From Fertoeibacter niger (GTDB lineage: Bacteria > Pseudomonadota > Alphaproteobacteria > Rhodobacterales > Rhodobacteraceae), in assembly GCF_009380135.2 (NCBI RefSeq), contig NZ_WHUT02000007.1, positions 214,610 through 278,609 on the forward strand: a DNA stretch of 64,000 bases, read 5' to 3'. Below the pieces are notes generated by a model that saw only the letters and a list, made by a program, of their open reading frames with translations, was not told where the DNA came from and ran no database searches. Position 1 is the first letter of the stretch, and the number at the start of each line of letters is the position of its first letter. Of the stretch, positions 16,438 to 24,653 are shown piece by piece. The translations under genes and the position numbers were made by a program.

Positions 16438-18594
16438 ATGCCAGACCCCACGCTCGCGCCCCGCCGCGTCTATCTTGCTGCGGCCTCTGTTCTGGCCATT
16501 GTTGCGGCAGGCCCGGCCATGCCGGAAACCCGCCCCACGCTGAACTACAACGGTGCTACCGGCCTGATCGACATGCCCTCGGGCGAGGCGCAGCCGGACG
16601 GCCAGTTGTCCATTACCACCGCACATTTCGGCCCGATCAGCCGCAACACGTTGAGCTTCCAGATCACGCCGCGCCTGTCGGGCAGCTTCCGCTACAGTGC
16701 CGTGCGGGACTGGAACGCGAATATCCCTATTCCCGACCAGACGGGAACCGATTCGTTTGAAACCTATTACGACCGCAGTTTCGACCTGCGCTATCAGGTG
16801 CTGACCGAAAGCAGATATCTGCCTGCCGTGACCATCGGCCTGCAGGATTTTGCGGGCACGGGCGTTTTTGCGGGCGAGTATGTTGCCGCAACCAAGAACA
16901 TCCTGCCGAATCTGAAGGTGACGGCGGGTCTAGGCTGGGGGCGGCTTGGCAGCTATGGCGAAATCGGTTCGCCATTTGGTCCGCGCCCCGAAGTCGACAT
17001 CGGCCGCGGCGGCAACTTCAACTTTGACCAGTGGTTTCGCGGCCCGGCAGCGGCCTTTGGTGGCGTCGAGTGGCAAATCAATGACAAATGGGGCCTGAAG
17101 GCAGAATACTCGTCAGATGCCTATGTCGAGGAAGCCGACGAGCGCGGGACGTTTGAGCGGTCGAGCCCGTTCAACTTTGGCGTGGAATATCAGGCGCGGC
17201 CCAATGTGCGGCTGGGGGCCCACTATCTTTACGGCAGCGAGGTTGGTCTGACCGCGCATTTCACGCTGAACCCGAAACAACCGACCGTGGCGAACCAGCA
17301 GGATGTGGCCCCGCCACTGGTGCGCTCGCGCCCGTCGCGCGCTGCCGATCCCGATGCATGGTCACAGGAATGGGTCAGCCAACAGGGCGCCAATCCGGTG
17401 CTGCGCGGCAATATCGCCAAGCAGCTTGAAGATGACGGCATCCTTATCGAGGCGCTGGGTTACACCTCGCAGACGGCACAGGTCCGCATCCGCAACACCC
17501 GCTACAACGCCGAGGCGCAGGCCATCGGGCGGGTGGCGCGGGCCATGTCACGCACCATGCCCGCCTCGGTCGAGGTGTTCGAGATCGTGCCGGTGGTTGA
17601 TGGCGTGCCGCTGTCAAAAGTCACGCTGCGCCGGTCCGACATCGAGGCGCTGGATCTGGCACCAGACGGCGCGGAATCGCTGCGCAGCAGGGCGGTGATC
17701 GGCGAGGCGGGCCCCGCCATTGCCGGGCTGACCTATGACCCCGATCTTTACCCCGCCTTCACCTGGGGTCTTTCGCCCTATGTGCGCACCAGCCTGTTCG
17801 ACCCCGACAAGCCGTTCCGCGCAGACGTGGGCCTGCGGCTTTCGGCGAAATACGCGATCGCGCCCGGTTTTGTTCTGGCGGGCTCTGTCACACAGAAAAT
17901 CGCGGGCAACCTCGACGATTCGCGGCGCGATTCGAACTCGGTGCTGCCGCGCGTGCGCACCGACGGCAACATCTATGACGAAGAGGGCGAAACCGCGCTG
18001 GAAAAGCTGACGCTCGCCTGGCAGATGCGCCCTGCGGAAAATCTGTATGGCCGCGTGACCGTGGGCTATCTGGAACGGATGTTCGGCGGTGTATCGGGTG
18101 AACTGCTGTGGAAGCCGACCGGCAGCCGTCTGGCGCTGGGGGCCGAGGTGAACTATGCCAAGCAGCGCGATTTTGATCAGCGGTTCGGCTTTCAGGATTA
18201 TGACATCGTGACCGGCCACGTGTCGGCCTATTACGAGATTTCCAAGGATTTCCACGGCCAGATCGACGTTGGCCGCTATCTGGCGGGCGATGTTGGTGCG
18301 ACCCTGTCTTTGCACCGCGAGTTCGAGAACGGCTGGCGTGTGGGGGCTTTTGCCACCAAGACCAACGTGTCGGCCGAGGAATTCGGCGAAGGGTCGTTCG
18401 ACAAGGGCATACGCATCGAGGTTCCGCTGAATCATCTTCTGGGCCGGCCGACGCGCGACAGCGGCACCATCGTGGTGCGCCCGATCACCCGCGACGGCGG
18501 TGCAAGGCTGAACGTGGACGGGCGGCTTTACGAAACGGTGCGCGACTATCATGAGACGGGCATCAACCAGCAGTGGGGAACGTTCTGGAAATGA
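16438..18594 (+). CDS. YjbH-like exopolysaccharide outer-membrane protein
   Basis: A 718-residue exported protein of the YjbH family. A signal peptide (about 25 residues) is followed by the family opening PTLNYNGATGLIDMPSGEA and many amphipathic strands (for example FSYRYSA-like stretches and YLAGDVGATLSLHREF), consistent with beta-barrel domains in the outer membrane. In E. coli yjbH belongs to the yjbEFGH operon linked to extracellular polysaccharide. The ATG at 16438 follows AAAGAGG. Its stop overlaps the start of the YjbF-like lipoprotein gene. A YjbG-like (GfcC) gene is not seen nearby. Confidence 0.85.
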   Translation: MPDPTLAPRRVYLAAASVLAIVAAGPAMPETRPTLNYNGATGLIDMPSGEAQPDGQLSITTAHFGPISRNTLSFQITPRLSGSFRYSAVRDWNANIPIPDQTGTDSFETYYDRSFDLRYQVLTESRYLPAVTIGLQDFAGTGVFAGEYVAATKNILPNLKVTAGLGWGRLGSYGEIGSPFGPRPEVDIGRGGNFNFDQWFRGPAAAFGGVEWQINDKWGLKAEYSSDAYVEEADERGTFERSSPFNFGVEYQARPNVRLGAHYLYGSEVGLTAHFTLNPKQPTVANQQDVAPPLVRSRPSRAADPDAWSQEWVSQQGANPVLRGNIAKQLEDDGILIEALGYTSQTAQVRIRNTRYNAEAQAIGRVARAMSRTMPASVEVFEIVPVVDGVPLSKVTLRRSDIEALDLAPDGAESLRSRAVIGEAGPAIAGLTYDPDLYPAFTWGLSPYVRTSLFDPDKPFRADVGLRLSAKYAIAPGFVLAGSVTQKIAGNLDDSRRDSNSVLPRVRTDGNIYDEEGETALEKLTLAWQMRPAENLYGRVTVGYLERMFGGVSGELLWKPTGSRLALGAEVNYAKQRDFDQRFGFQDYDIVTGHVSAYYEISKDFHGQIDVGRYLAGDVGATLSLHREFENGWRVGAFATKTNVSAEEFGEGSFDKGIRIEVPLNHLLGRPTRDSGTIVVRPITRDGGARLNVDGRLYETVRDYHETGINQQWGTFWK

Positions 18595-19262
18595 CATCTC
18601 AGGCCCGTTTCCGCACCCTTGCCGCAACGCTGCTGGGCCTTGCCCTGGCTGGCTGCGGATCGACCGACAATGCCCAGTCTGTGTCGGCGTTTCTGAGTGA
18701 TCTCACACGGTCGGTCCGGCCAGATGGCGCAGCGGCAGCACCGGCCGATCTGGGCCTGACGCGGGCTGCGCTTGCCGGTTTCACCACACCCCTGCAACTT
18801 GTCACGCTGGAGCCTTCCGGCGTGTCGGCGGTGATGGGCCCGCTGGGCAGCAACAACGGTGCCGACACTTGGTCTTCGGCAGACAACCGCACCATCTCCT
18901 ACCGCCAAGGCATTGTTGTGGCCACGCGGGGCCTCAGCGGTGACCTGATGTCGGCCAGCGTGCCGACGCTGGGGCAGATTGCGGCAGGTTCAGGAACCCA
19001 CAGCCGGGTTCACTTCTATCTGAACGGTCTGGACCAGACCGAACGGCAGGATTTCCGCTGCACCCTGTCTTCGGCAGGCAGCGAGACCCTCACCATCGTC
19101 GGGCTTGGCTATCCGACGCGGAGAATTGACGAGGATTGCAGCGGCGCAGCGGGCAGCTTCCGTAACAGCTATTGGATCGAGGGCGGCACATATCTTCGCC
19201 AATCTCGGCAATATGTTGCAAAAGAAGCAGGCTTTCTGGTGACAAAGCGCCTAGTCGATTGA
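18591..19262 (+). CDS. YjbF/GfcB family lipoprotein
   Basis: A 223-residue lipoprotein with lipobox LAGC, matching the YjbF/GfcB family that accompanies YjbH in exopolysaccharide or group 4 capsule loci. Recognisable stretches are YRQGIVVATRGLSGDLMSA, followed by a domain ending YWIEGGTYLRQSRQYV. It starts in the ATGA overlap with yjbH and ends 77 bp before a YjbE-like small protein. Most likely a periplasmic-facing outer-membrane lipoprotein that works with YjbH in polysaccharide export or modification; direct biochemical function is unknown. Confidence 0.83.
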   Translation: MTSQARFRTLAATLLGLALAGCGSTDNAQSVSAFLSDLTRSVRPDGAAAAPADLGLTRAALAGFTTPLQLVTLEPSGVSAVMGPLGSNNGADTWSSADNRTISYRQGIVVATRGLSGDLMSASVPTLGQIAAGSGTHSRVHFYLNGLDQTERQDFRCTLSSAGSETLTIVGLGYPTRRIDEDCSGAAGSFRNSYWIEGGTYLRQSRQYVAKEAGFLVTKRLVD

Positions 19263-19339
19263 CAGAGGCTATTCGGACTTTCGTTGATTGTGCCGATATG
19301 CTATCGCAGAAACAGGTTCACGACCATCTGGAGTTTAAC

Positions 19340-19570
19340 ATGAACAAGATTACTGCTTTCGTTGCTGCAGCGGCTCTGGCTGCGTCGGCTGGTTTCGCAA
19401 TGGCCGGTGGCCCGGTCATCATCGAAGACGAAGATGAGCCTGCTGTCATTCTGCCGGTTGGCTCGGGCGGTCTGGCTGGCGCTGCACCGCTGGCTCTGGG
19501 CGCTCTGGCGGTTGTCGCGGCTCTGGCAGGTGGCGGCGACAGCACCACCACCACCCCGACCTACGAGTAA
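19340..19570 (+). CDS. Small exported protein, YjbE/GfcA-like
   Basis: A 76-residue protein with a cleavable signal (to AMA), mature start GGPVIIEDEDEPAV, a Gly/Ala/Leu-rich middle and a tail GGGDSTTTTPTYE. The Gly-Gly-Asp followed by a threonine run, plus the neighbouring yjbF and yjbH genes, resembles YjbE/GfcA, the tiny secreted member of the E. coli yjbEFGH and gfc operons. That relation is inferred from composition and context, not alignment. A paralogue lies at 8269, and the two share the leader CTGGAGNTTAACATGAA. Followed by an intrinsic terminator. Confidence 0.75.
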   Translation: MNKITAFVAAAALAASAGFAMAGGPVIIEDEDEPAVILPVGSGGLAGAAPLALGALAVVAALAGGGDSTTTTPTYE

Positions 19571-19604
19571 GTCAAGACGCGGGCTCAGGCTTGCTTTTAA
19601 AATC

Positions 19605-19640
19605 AATCGGGCTGGCGCAGGCTGGCCCGATTTTGTTTTG
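19605..19640 (+). terminator. Intrinsic terminator after the yjb-like genes
   Basis: AATCGGGC at 19605-19612 pairs with GCCCGATT at 19625-19632, followed by TTTTGTTTTG. It ends the YjbE-like transcript 21 bp before the next gene on the same strand. Confidence 0.8.
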
Positions 19641-19660
19641 AGCCAAATCCGGAGAAACTG

Positions 19661-20527
19661 ATGACAAAGATCGCGGCCCTGTTCGCGCCATTGATGTCGC
19701 TGTTCGACCGGATGGACCGTGCCAATCTGGACATGTGCGCGGCGGGAATCGCGTTTTTCGGTTTTCTTGCGATTTTTCCGGCGGTTGCGGCGGTGATCGC
19801 CATCTGGGGGTTTGCTTCTGACCCCGGCGTGATCCGCAGCCAGCTGGTGCTGTTGCAGGACTATCTGCCCCAGGAATCCTATCAGCTTCTGTCAGGCCAG
19901 GTCGAGGCGCTGCTGGCCGCCAACAGCCGCAAACTGGGTTGGGCCACCTTGTTTTCCACCATGCTGGCGCTGTGGTCGGCGCGGGCCGGGGTGGCGGCGC
20001 TGATCCGCGGCATCAACGCCACACATTACCTGCCCAACCGCATCGGCCCCTGGCATGTGCTGCGCGCGCTGGCGATGACGCTATGCCTTGTGGGGATGAT
20101 TCTGGTGGCCATGGTGCTGGCAATCGTGGCACCGCTGGCCATCGGTTTTCTGCCGCTGGGGCCAGCCGCCGCGCAGGCGCTGGAACTTGCAAACGTGGCA
20201 CTCGGGTTGTTGATCGTGGTGTTCGGCATTGCCATCGTCTATCGGCTGGCGCCGAACCGGCCGCGATCGGTGCACCGCCCCATGTTCACGCGCGGGCTGT
20301 TTCTGGCCGTGGTGCTGTGGGCGGTGGTCTCGCGCGGGCTGGTGATCTATCTGGCCAATTTCGGCAGCTACAACCAGGTTTACGGCTCCATCGGCGCGGT
20401 GGTGGCGTTGATGATGTGGCTTTACCTCAGCGCCTATGCCGTGCTGCTGGGGGCGGCGGTTGATGCGGAGCGCGCGGCCAACCGCGCGCAGGCACTGACC
20501 GGGCCGGTCAATAATCCTTCTCTATGA
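19661..20527 (+). CDS. YihY/virulence factor BrkB family membrane protein
   Basis: A 288-residue inner-membrane protein of the YihY/BrkB family with about six hydrophobic segments (for example GIAFFGFLAIFPAVAAVIAIW and GAVVALMMWLYLSAYAVLLGAAV). The FGSYNQVYGSIGAV stretch is the family hallmark. Function is unknown; it is not RNase BN despite older naming. The ATG follows GGAGAAACTG. Its last 20 bp overlap the 3' end of the convergent tamB-like gene, so the two transcripts must be antisense at their ends. Confidence 0.87.
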   Translation: MTKIAALFAPLMSLFDRMDRANLDMCAAGIAFFGFLAIFPAVAAVIAIWGFASDPGVIRSQLVLLQDYLPQESYQLLSGQVEALLAANSRKLGWATLFSTMLALWSARAGVAALIRGINATHYLPNRIGPWHVLRALAMTLCLVGMILVAMVLAIVAPLAIGFLPLGPAAAQALELANVALGLLIVVFGIAIVYRLAPNRPRSVHRPMFTRGLFLAVVLWAVVSRGLVIYLANFGSYNQVYGSIGAVVALMMWLYLSAYAVLLGAAVDAERAANRAQALTGPVNNPSL

Positions 20528-23500
20528 ATATCCCGATGCCGGTTTCGCCCGCGCTGCCGGTGCTGCCGCGCAGGGTGATGCTGTCGGTGATGTCGAGGTT
20601 CAGGTTGATCTGGCTTTGGCCCTGCTGGTTCACCTCCACCTCGGTATAGACATTGCGCGACAGGTATTTTCCGGCACGCAGCGAGGTTTCGCCTTCCGCG
20701 TCGGTGGCCAGATCAAGGTCATCCAGCCCGAACCCCTGGCGCAGACGACCCACGATGCCATCGCCGCCGCGCCCGGCCAGGCTGGCCACCGCGCTTGCCA
20801 GTTGCGCCGCCTGCAGGGCTGACAGCGAGGTCAGTTCACGCCCGAAAAGCAAGCGCGCCAGCACCTCTTCCTCGGGCAGTTCGGGGCTGGAGCTGAAGCT
20901 GACAACCGGTTCGGTCGCCTCGCCCTCGATCACCACCGAGCTGACGATGCCGTCACTTTCGGTCGAAGCGGCAATGCGCAGGAATGGCACAAAATCCCCT
21001 TCAAGCTGCAACAATGCCTGGCTCAGTTCCAGCCGCTTGCCCAGAATGTCCAGCCGCCCGCGGATAAGGTTGAAGGCCCCGCTGGGCACGATCGCATTGG
21101 TGGTGCCCGTCAGGCGCAACGAACCGCCAAGTTCGGCATCCAGCCCCCGACCCCTGATAAACACTTGATTTGGGGCGGAAATAGTCAGGTCTATGCCCAG
21201 CGGGCGGTTGCTTGCAGCTTCCGTGCCGCCCCCGGTTTCGATCAACCCTGCGCGGATGCGCGTGGCGCGCACATCGGCGGGTTCGTTCACATGCTGCAAG
21301 TCCTCCAGCGGGCCGGCGGCGCCCAGCCCGGTCGAGGGAATACGCAACTCGGTCTCCAGCAGGGTGATCTGGCCCCCCACCTGCCCCCCATCGGTCAGCC
21401 CTCCGTTCAGCGTGACGGTGCCACGCAGCCGGGTCTGGAACAGTTCAGGGTCTTTCAGGATCAGGTTGGTGAGGGTGATCGCCAGATCGGCGTCATAGGG
21501 TGCCGTCAGGCCCGCACCGCCAGATACCGACAGCAGGCCGCCTTCGCTGGCGGTGGCCTGCGCATTCAACTGCGCGCGTCCCGCCGACAAATCGGCGGTC
21601 ACAGATGTGCCCACCAGCGCCAGCCCGAAATCGGGGTCGGCGATGCGCGCGTCGCTAAGCGTCACGCGGCCCGACAGTGACGACAATTGCAGCGGCCCGT
21701 TCAGTGCAAGGTCAAAGCGCAGCGGGCCAGAGACTGTGCGCGGCGCAATGAAGGCATTGGCCAGCGCCGCCTGCGCTGTGCCCGCGATGTCAAGGTTGGC
21801 CGAGGCCATGTTGGCCGCCAGCCGCCCGGTGGTGGTCAGGGCAATCTGCCCCGGCCCCTGCGCGCGCAGGTCCAGCGCATAGCCCGCACCGTCATCCACC
21901 GCCGTGCCCGTCAACGTCAGCGGCCCCGGAAATTCGGGCAGCACCAGCGCCAGATTGGACAGCCGCGCCTCCAGCGCCACCTCGCGCCGGGTGCCTTGGG
22001 CCGTGCCCGTGGCGCTGGCGGTCAGTTGCGGGTTGGTCAGCCGCGCCTCATCGACCTTGATCAGCCCGTTGTCCAGGTTCAGCGCCAGCACCAGATCGCT
22101 GCGCCCGGCCAGCAGGCGGTCCGCCTCGGCCTGCCCGATGGCCAGACCGCGGCCCATGGCGGTGGCGGTCAGCCGCCCGACCTCGGGCGTGCCGGTAAAG
22201 GCGGCATCGGCCACCAGACTGCCCCGGTATTGCCCGCCCAACACCGAAAGATCAGGGAAAATAAGCTGTGCAGAGATGTCGCTGCCCGCCGTTGCCAGCC
22301 GCCCCTGCGCGCTGGCCACCAGATTGGCGGCGTTGATGCGCAGGGTGGTGATATCCAGCGCGCCATTGTCCAGCCCGGCGGCAAGGGTGATTTGCGAGGT
22401 GCCGCGCAGCAGGGCATCCACCTCGGGCACGCCCATGCCGATGCCGTCGCCCACGGCCTCAAGGCCGATCTGCCCGGCCTCTGGCGTGCCGGTAAAGGTG
22501 GCGTCGGCGGTCAGCGCACCCCGGTAAGGCCCGCCCAGCACCGAAAGATCGGCAAAGCTGAGATTGGCCTGCACATCGCTGCTCGTCAGGGCGACCCGCC
22601 CCGTGGCTGTCAGCGCCAGACTGGCGGCATTGATGCGCAACTCGCGCAGGTCTGCCCCGCCATCGCGCAGGCCCGCCGCCAGACGGATGACGGATTCCCC
22701 GCGCAGCAGCGCATCCACTTCGGGCACACCCACGGCGATATTGCTGCCATCAGCCTCCAGGCTGACCTGCCCCGCCTCCAACGTGCCGGTCAGCCGGGCC
22801 TGCCCGGTCAACTGGCCGTTGTAGGCCGCGCCCAGCACCGACAGGTCGCTGAAATCCAGATCGGCGGTCAGGTCGCTGCCCGCCGTGGCAATCGTGCCCT
22901 GCACGGCGGCGGTCAGGCTGGTGGCGGTGACGTCCAACTGCCGCAACTGCGTGCCAGCCGTGTCGCGCAGCGCCGAGAACGCGATTTGCGACGGGCCGCG
23001 CAGCAACCCGTCAACCTCGGGCTGGCCGATGGCCAGATCGGTGCCGGTCACGGTGCCGGTGACGTCGAAACTGCCCGCCAGCAGGCTGGCATCGCCCACA
23101 ACGGTCAGCATTGCGCTGCCCGCCAGCGGTTGCCCGGCCAGCAGCGCCGCGCGCGACAGATCGTCGATGCGTGCGGTGCCCTGCCCCTGCACGGTAAGGC
23201 CAGTGGACAGCCCCTCAAACCCGCCTGCCAGATCAACGGTATAGCCATCACCGGCCAGCGTCAGTTTCGGCAGTTTCAGCCCGTCGCCGCCCTGCTGCCA
23301 GAACAGCGTCGCCGTGCCCGTCACCGCCTCGCCCGAGGCCTGCGCCAGCCCCGGATCGGTGGGCCGCAGCCCCTCGGCGGCAAAGGCCAGCGTCGCACCG
23401 ATCAGCCCGCGCACCGGATCTTGCCGGATGCGGCCCGAGCCGGAAAGTTCGACCGTAGCCGCAGCAAAATCGGCGCGGTCCAGCCCTGTAACCTGCGCGC

Positions 23501-24653
23501 GGCCGGTCCAGCCCTCGCCCTGCGTCACGTCATAGGCCAGCGTCAGATCGGCCCCGGCAATGCGCGTGGGCTGTTCCGCGCCAAAGGGCAGCAGCACGGG
23601 CGAGCCGTCTGCCGATCCGATGCGCCCCGACAGCGCCACCATTTCGGGCAGCCCGCCCGCGCCGATCACTACCGCGCCATCCAGCGTCAGCGCGCGCGTC
23701 ACCAGCGACAGTTTGCTCAGGTCAAGCCGCCCTGTGGCATCGCGCGCGCCCTCGGTTTCCAGCCGCACATCGGGGCCGAAGAACTCGGCATAGGCGGGCA
23801 GGAACAGCGGCACCACATCGCCCTGCAACTGTGCCGAAAACCGCTGGCCGGTGGCGGGGTTCGACATCAGCGTGACATTGCCCGCCAGCCGGTCAACCCC
23901 GTCGGTGGCCAGCGAAATCTGCGCGGCATAATTGTCGATCGGCCCGGTGCCTGCGATCATCACATCCACCGCAGGGGCACCCGGCAGGCCGATCATGGTG
24001 CTGGCCAGCCCGCCCGCCGCCTCGGACGCATCCAGATCGAACACCAGCACCCGGGTTTCATTGGCATAGCTGGCGTTCAGCACGGCGCGGCCTGCGGGGC
24101 CATCATCGGTGCGTTCGGCGGTCAGCGTCACGCCGCCCTCGCCACCCGACAGAAGCACCACCGCCTCCAGCCGCGCCTCAAGGGGTGTGCCCAGCACGGC
24201 CGCGCCCAGTTCCAGCCGCTCTGCCGCCAGCCGTCCGATCTCGACCGAGACCGGCAGTTCCGGCAAGGCAAATTCCGTCGCCTCGGGCGAGGGCAGATCG
24301 TCGCCCGCCACCGGTGGCCGGGCCACGATGATCTCGGCAGCCGTCAGTTCATTCACCGAAACGCGGCCCGCGAACAAAGCCGCACGGTTCCAGTCCAGCG
24401 ACACATCGCGCAGGGTCAGCCAGATGCCTTCGTCATCGGCGATCGTCATCTCGGCCAGACTGGCCCGCGACGACAATGCGCCCTGAAACCCGGTGATCGT
24501 CACCTTGCGCCCGGCACCCGAAAGGTTGTCTTCCAGCAGGGCGGTCAAATAGCCCCGGTCATCCGCCTCGGCCGCGGTTTCCTGCGCCAGCGCCACAGGG
24601 GGCAGGGCCAGCGTTGCCACCAGAAGCCCGATTTTCAGACCATTGCGCCACAT
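20508..24653 (-). CDS. tamB: TamB-like translocation and assembly module protein
   Basis: A 1381-residue exported protein, N-terminal signal MWRNGLKIGLLVATLALPPVALA, long series of short beta-rich segments and the C-terminal TamB (DUF490) domain, including VFIRGRGLDAELGGSLRLTG and ILARLLFGRELTSLS-like LLFGRELTSLSALQAAQL. TamB spans the periplasm and works with the outer-membrane TamA in lipid transport and outer-membrane protein assembly. Its start overlaps the tamA stop (TGATG). Residues about 544-840 consist of three 99-residue tandem repeats described separately. Codon use looks native. Confidence 0.93.
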   Translation of the reverse strand: MWRNGLKIGLLVATLALPPVALAQETAAEADDRGYLTALLEDNLSGAGRKVTITGFQGALSSRASLAEMTIADDEGIWLTLRDVSLDWNRAALFAGRVSVNELTAAEIIVARPPVAGDDLPSPEATEFALPELPVSVEIGRLAAERLELGAAVLGTPLEARLEAVVLLSGGEGGVTLTAERTDDGPAGRAVLNASYANETRVLVFDLDASEAAGGLASTMIGLPGAPAVDVMIAGTGPIDNYAAQISLATDGVDRLAGNVTLMSNPATGQRFSAQLQGDVVPLFLPAYAEFFGPDVRLETEGARDATGRLDLSKLSLVTRALTLDGAVVIGAGGLPEMVALSGRIGSADGSPVLLPFGAEQPTRIAGADLTLAYDVTQGEGWTGRAQVTGLDRADFAAATVELSGSGRIRQDPVRGLIGATLAFAAEGLRPTDPGLAQASGEAVTGTATLFWQQGGDGLKLPKLTLAGDGYTVDLAGGFEGLSTGLTVQGQGTARIDDLSRAALLAGQPLAGSAMLTVVGDASLLAGSFDVTGTVTGTDLAIGQPEVDGLLRGPSQIAFSALRDTAGTQLRQLDVTATSLTAAVQGTIATAGSDLTADLDFSDLSVLGAAYNGQLTGQARLTGTLEAGQVSLEADGSNIAVGVPEVDALLRGESVIRLAAGLRDGGADLRELRINAASLALTATGRVALTSSDVQANLSFADLSVLGGPYRGALTADATFTGTPEAGQIGLEAVGDGIGMGVPEVDALLRGTSQITLAAGLDNGALDITTLRINAANLVASAQGRLATAGSDISAQLIFPDLSVLGGQYRGSLVADAAFTGTPEVGRLTATAMGRGLAIGQAEADRLLAGRSDLVLALNLDNGLIKVDEARLTNPQLTASATGTAQGTRREVALEARLSNLALVLPEFPGPLTLTGTAVDDGAGYALDLRAQGPGQIALTTTGRLAANMASANLDIAGTAQAALANAFIAPRTVSGPLRFDLALNGPLQLSSLSGRVTLSDARIADPDFGLALVGTSVTADLSAGRAQLNAQATASEGGLLSVSGGAGLTAPYDADLAITLTNLILKDPELFQTRLRGTVTLNGGLTDGGQVGGQITLLETELRIPSTGLGAAGPLEDLQHVNEPADVRATRIRAGLIETGGGTEAASNRPLGIDLTISAPNQVFIRGRGLDAELGGSLRLTGTTNAIVPSGAFNLIRGRLDILGKRLELSQALLQLEGDFVPFLRIAASTESDGIVSSVVIEGEATEPVVSFSSSPELPEEEVLARLLFGRELTSLSALQAAQLASAVASLAGRGGDGIVGRLRQGFGLDDLDLATDAEGETSLRAGKYLSRNVYTEVEVNQQGQSQINLNLDITDSITLRGSTGSAGETGIGIFIEKDY
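22134..23024 (-). repeat. Three tandem 297-bp (99-residue) repeats inside tamB
   Basis: Unit starts at 23024 (QPEVDGLLRG), 22727 (VPEVDALLRG) and 22430 (VPEVDALLRG) are exactly 297 bp apart, and a degenerate fourth unit begins at 22133 (QAEADRLLAG). Each unit ends in a LSVLGG.Y.G segment and a GTPEAG-like turn. No frame change occurs between units. Confidence 0.92.
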
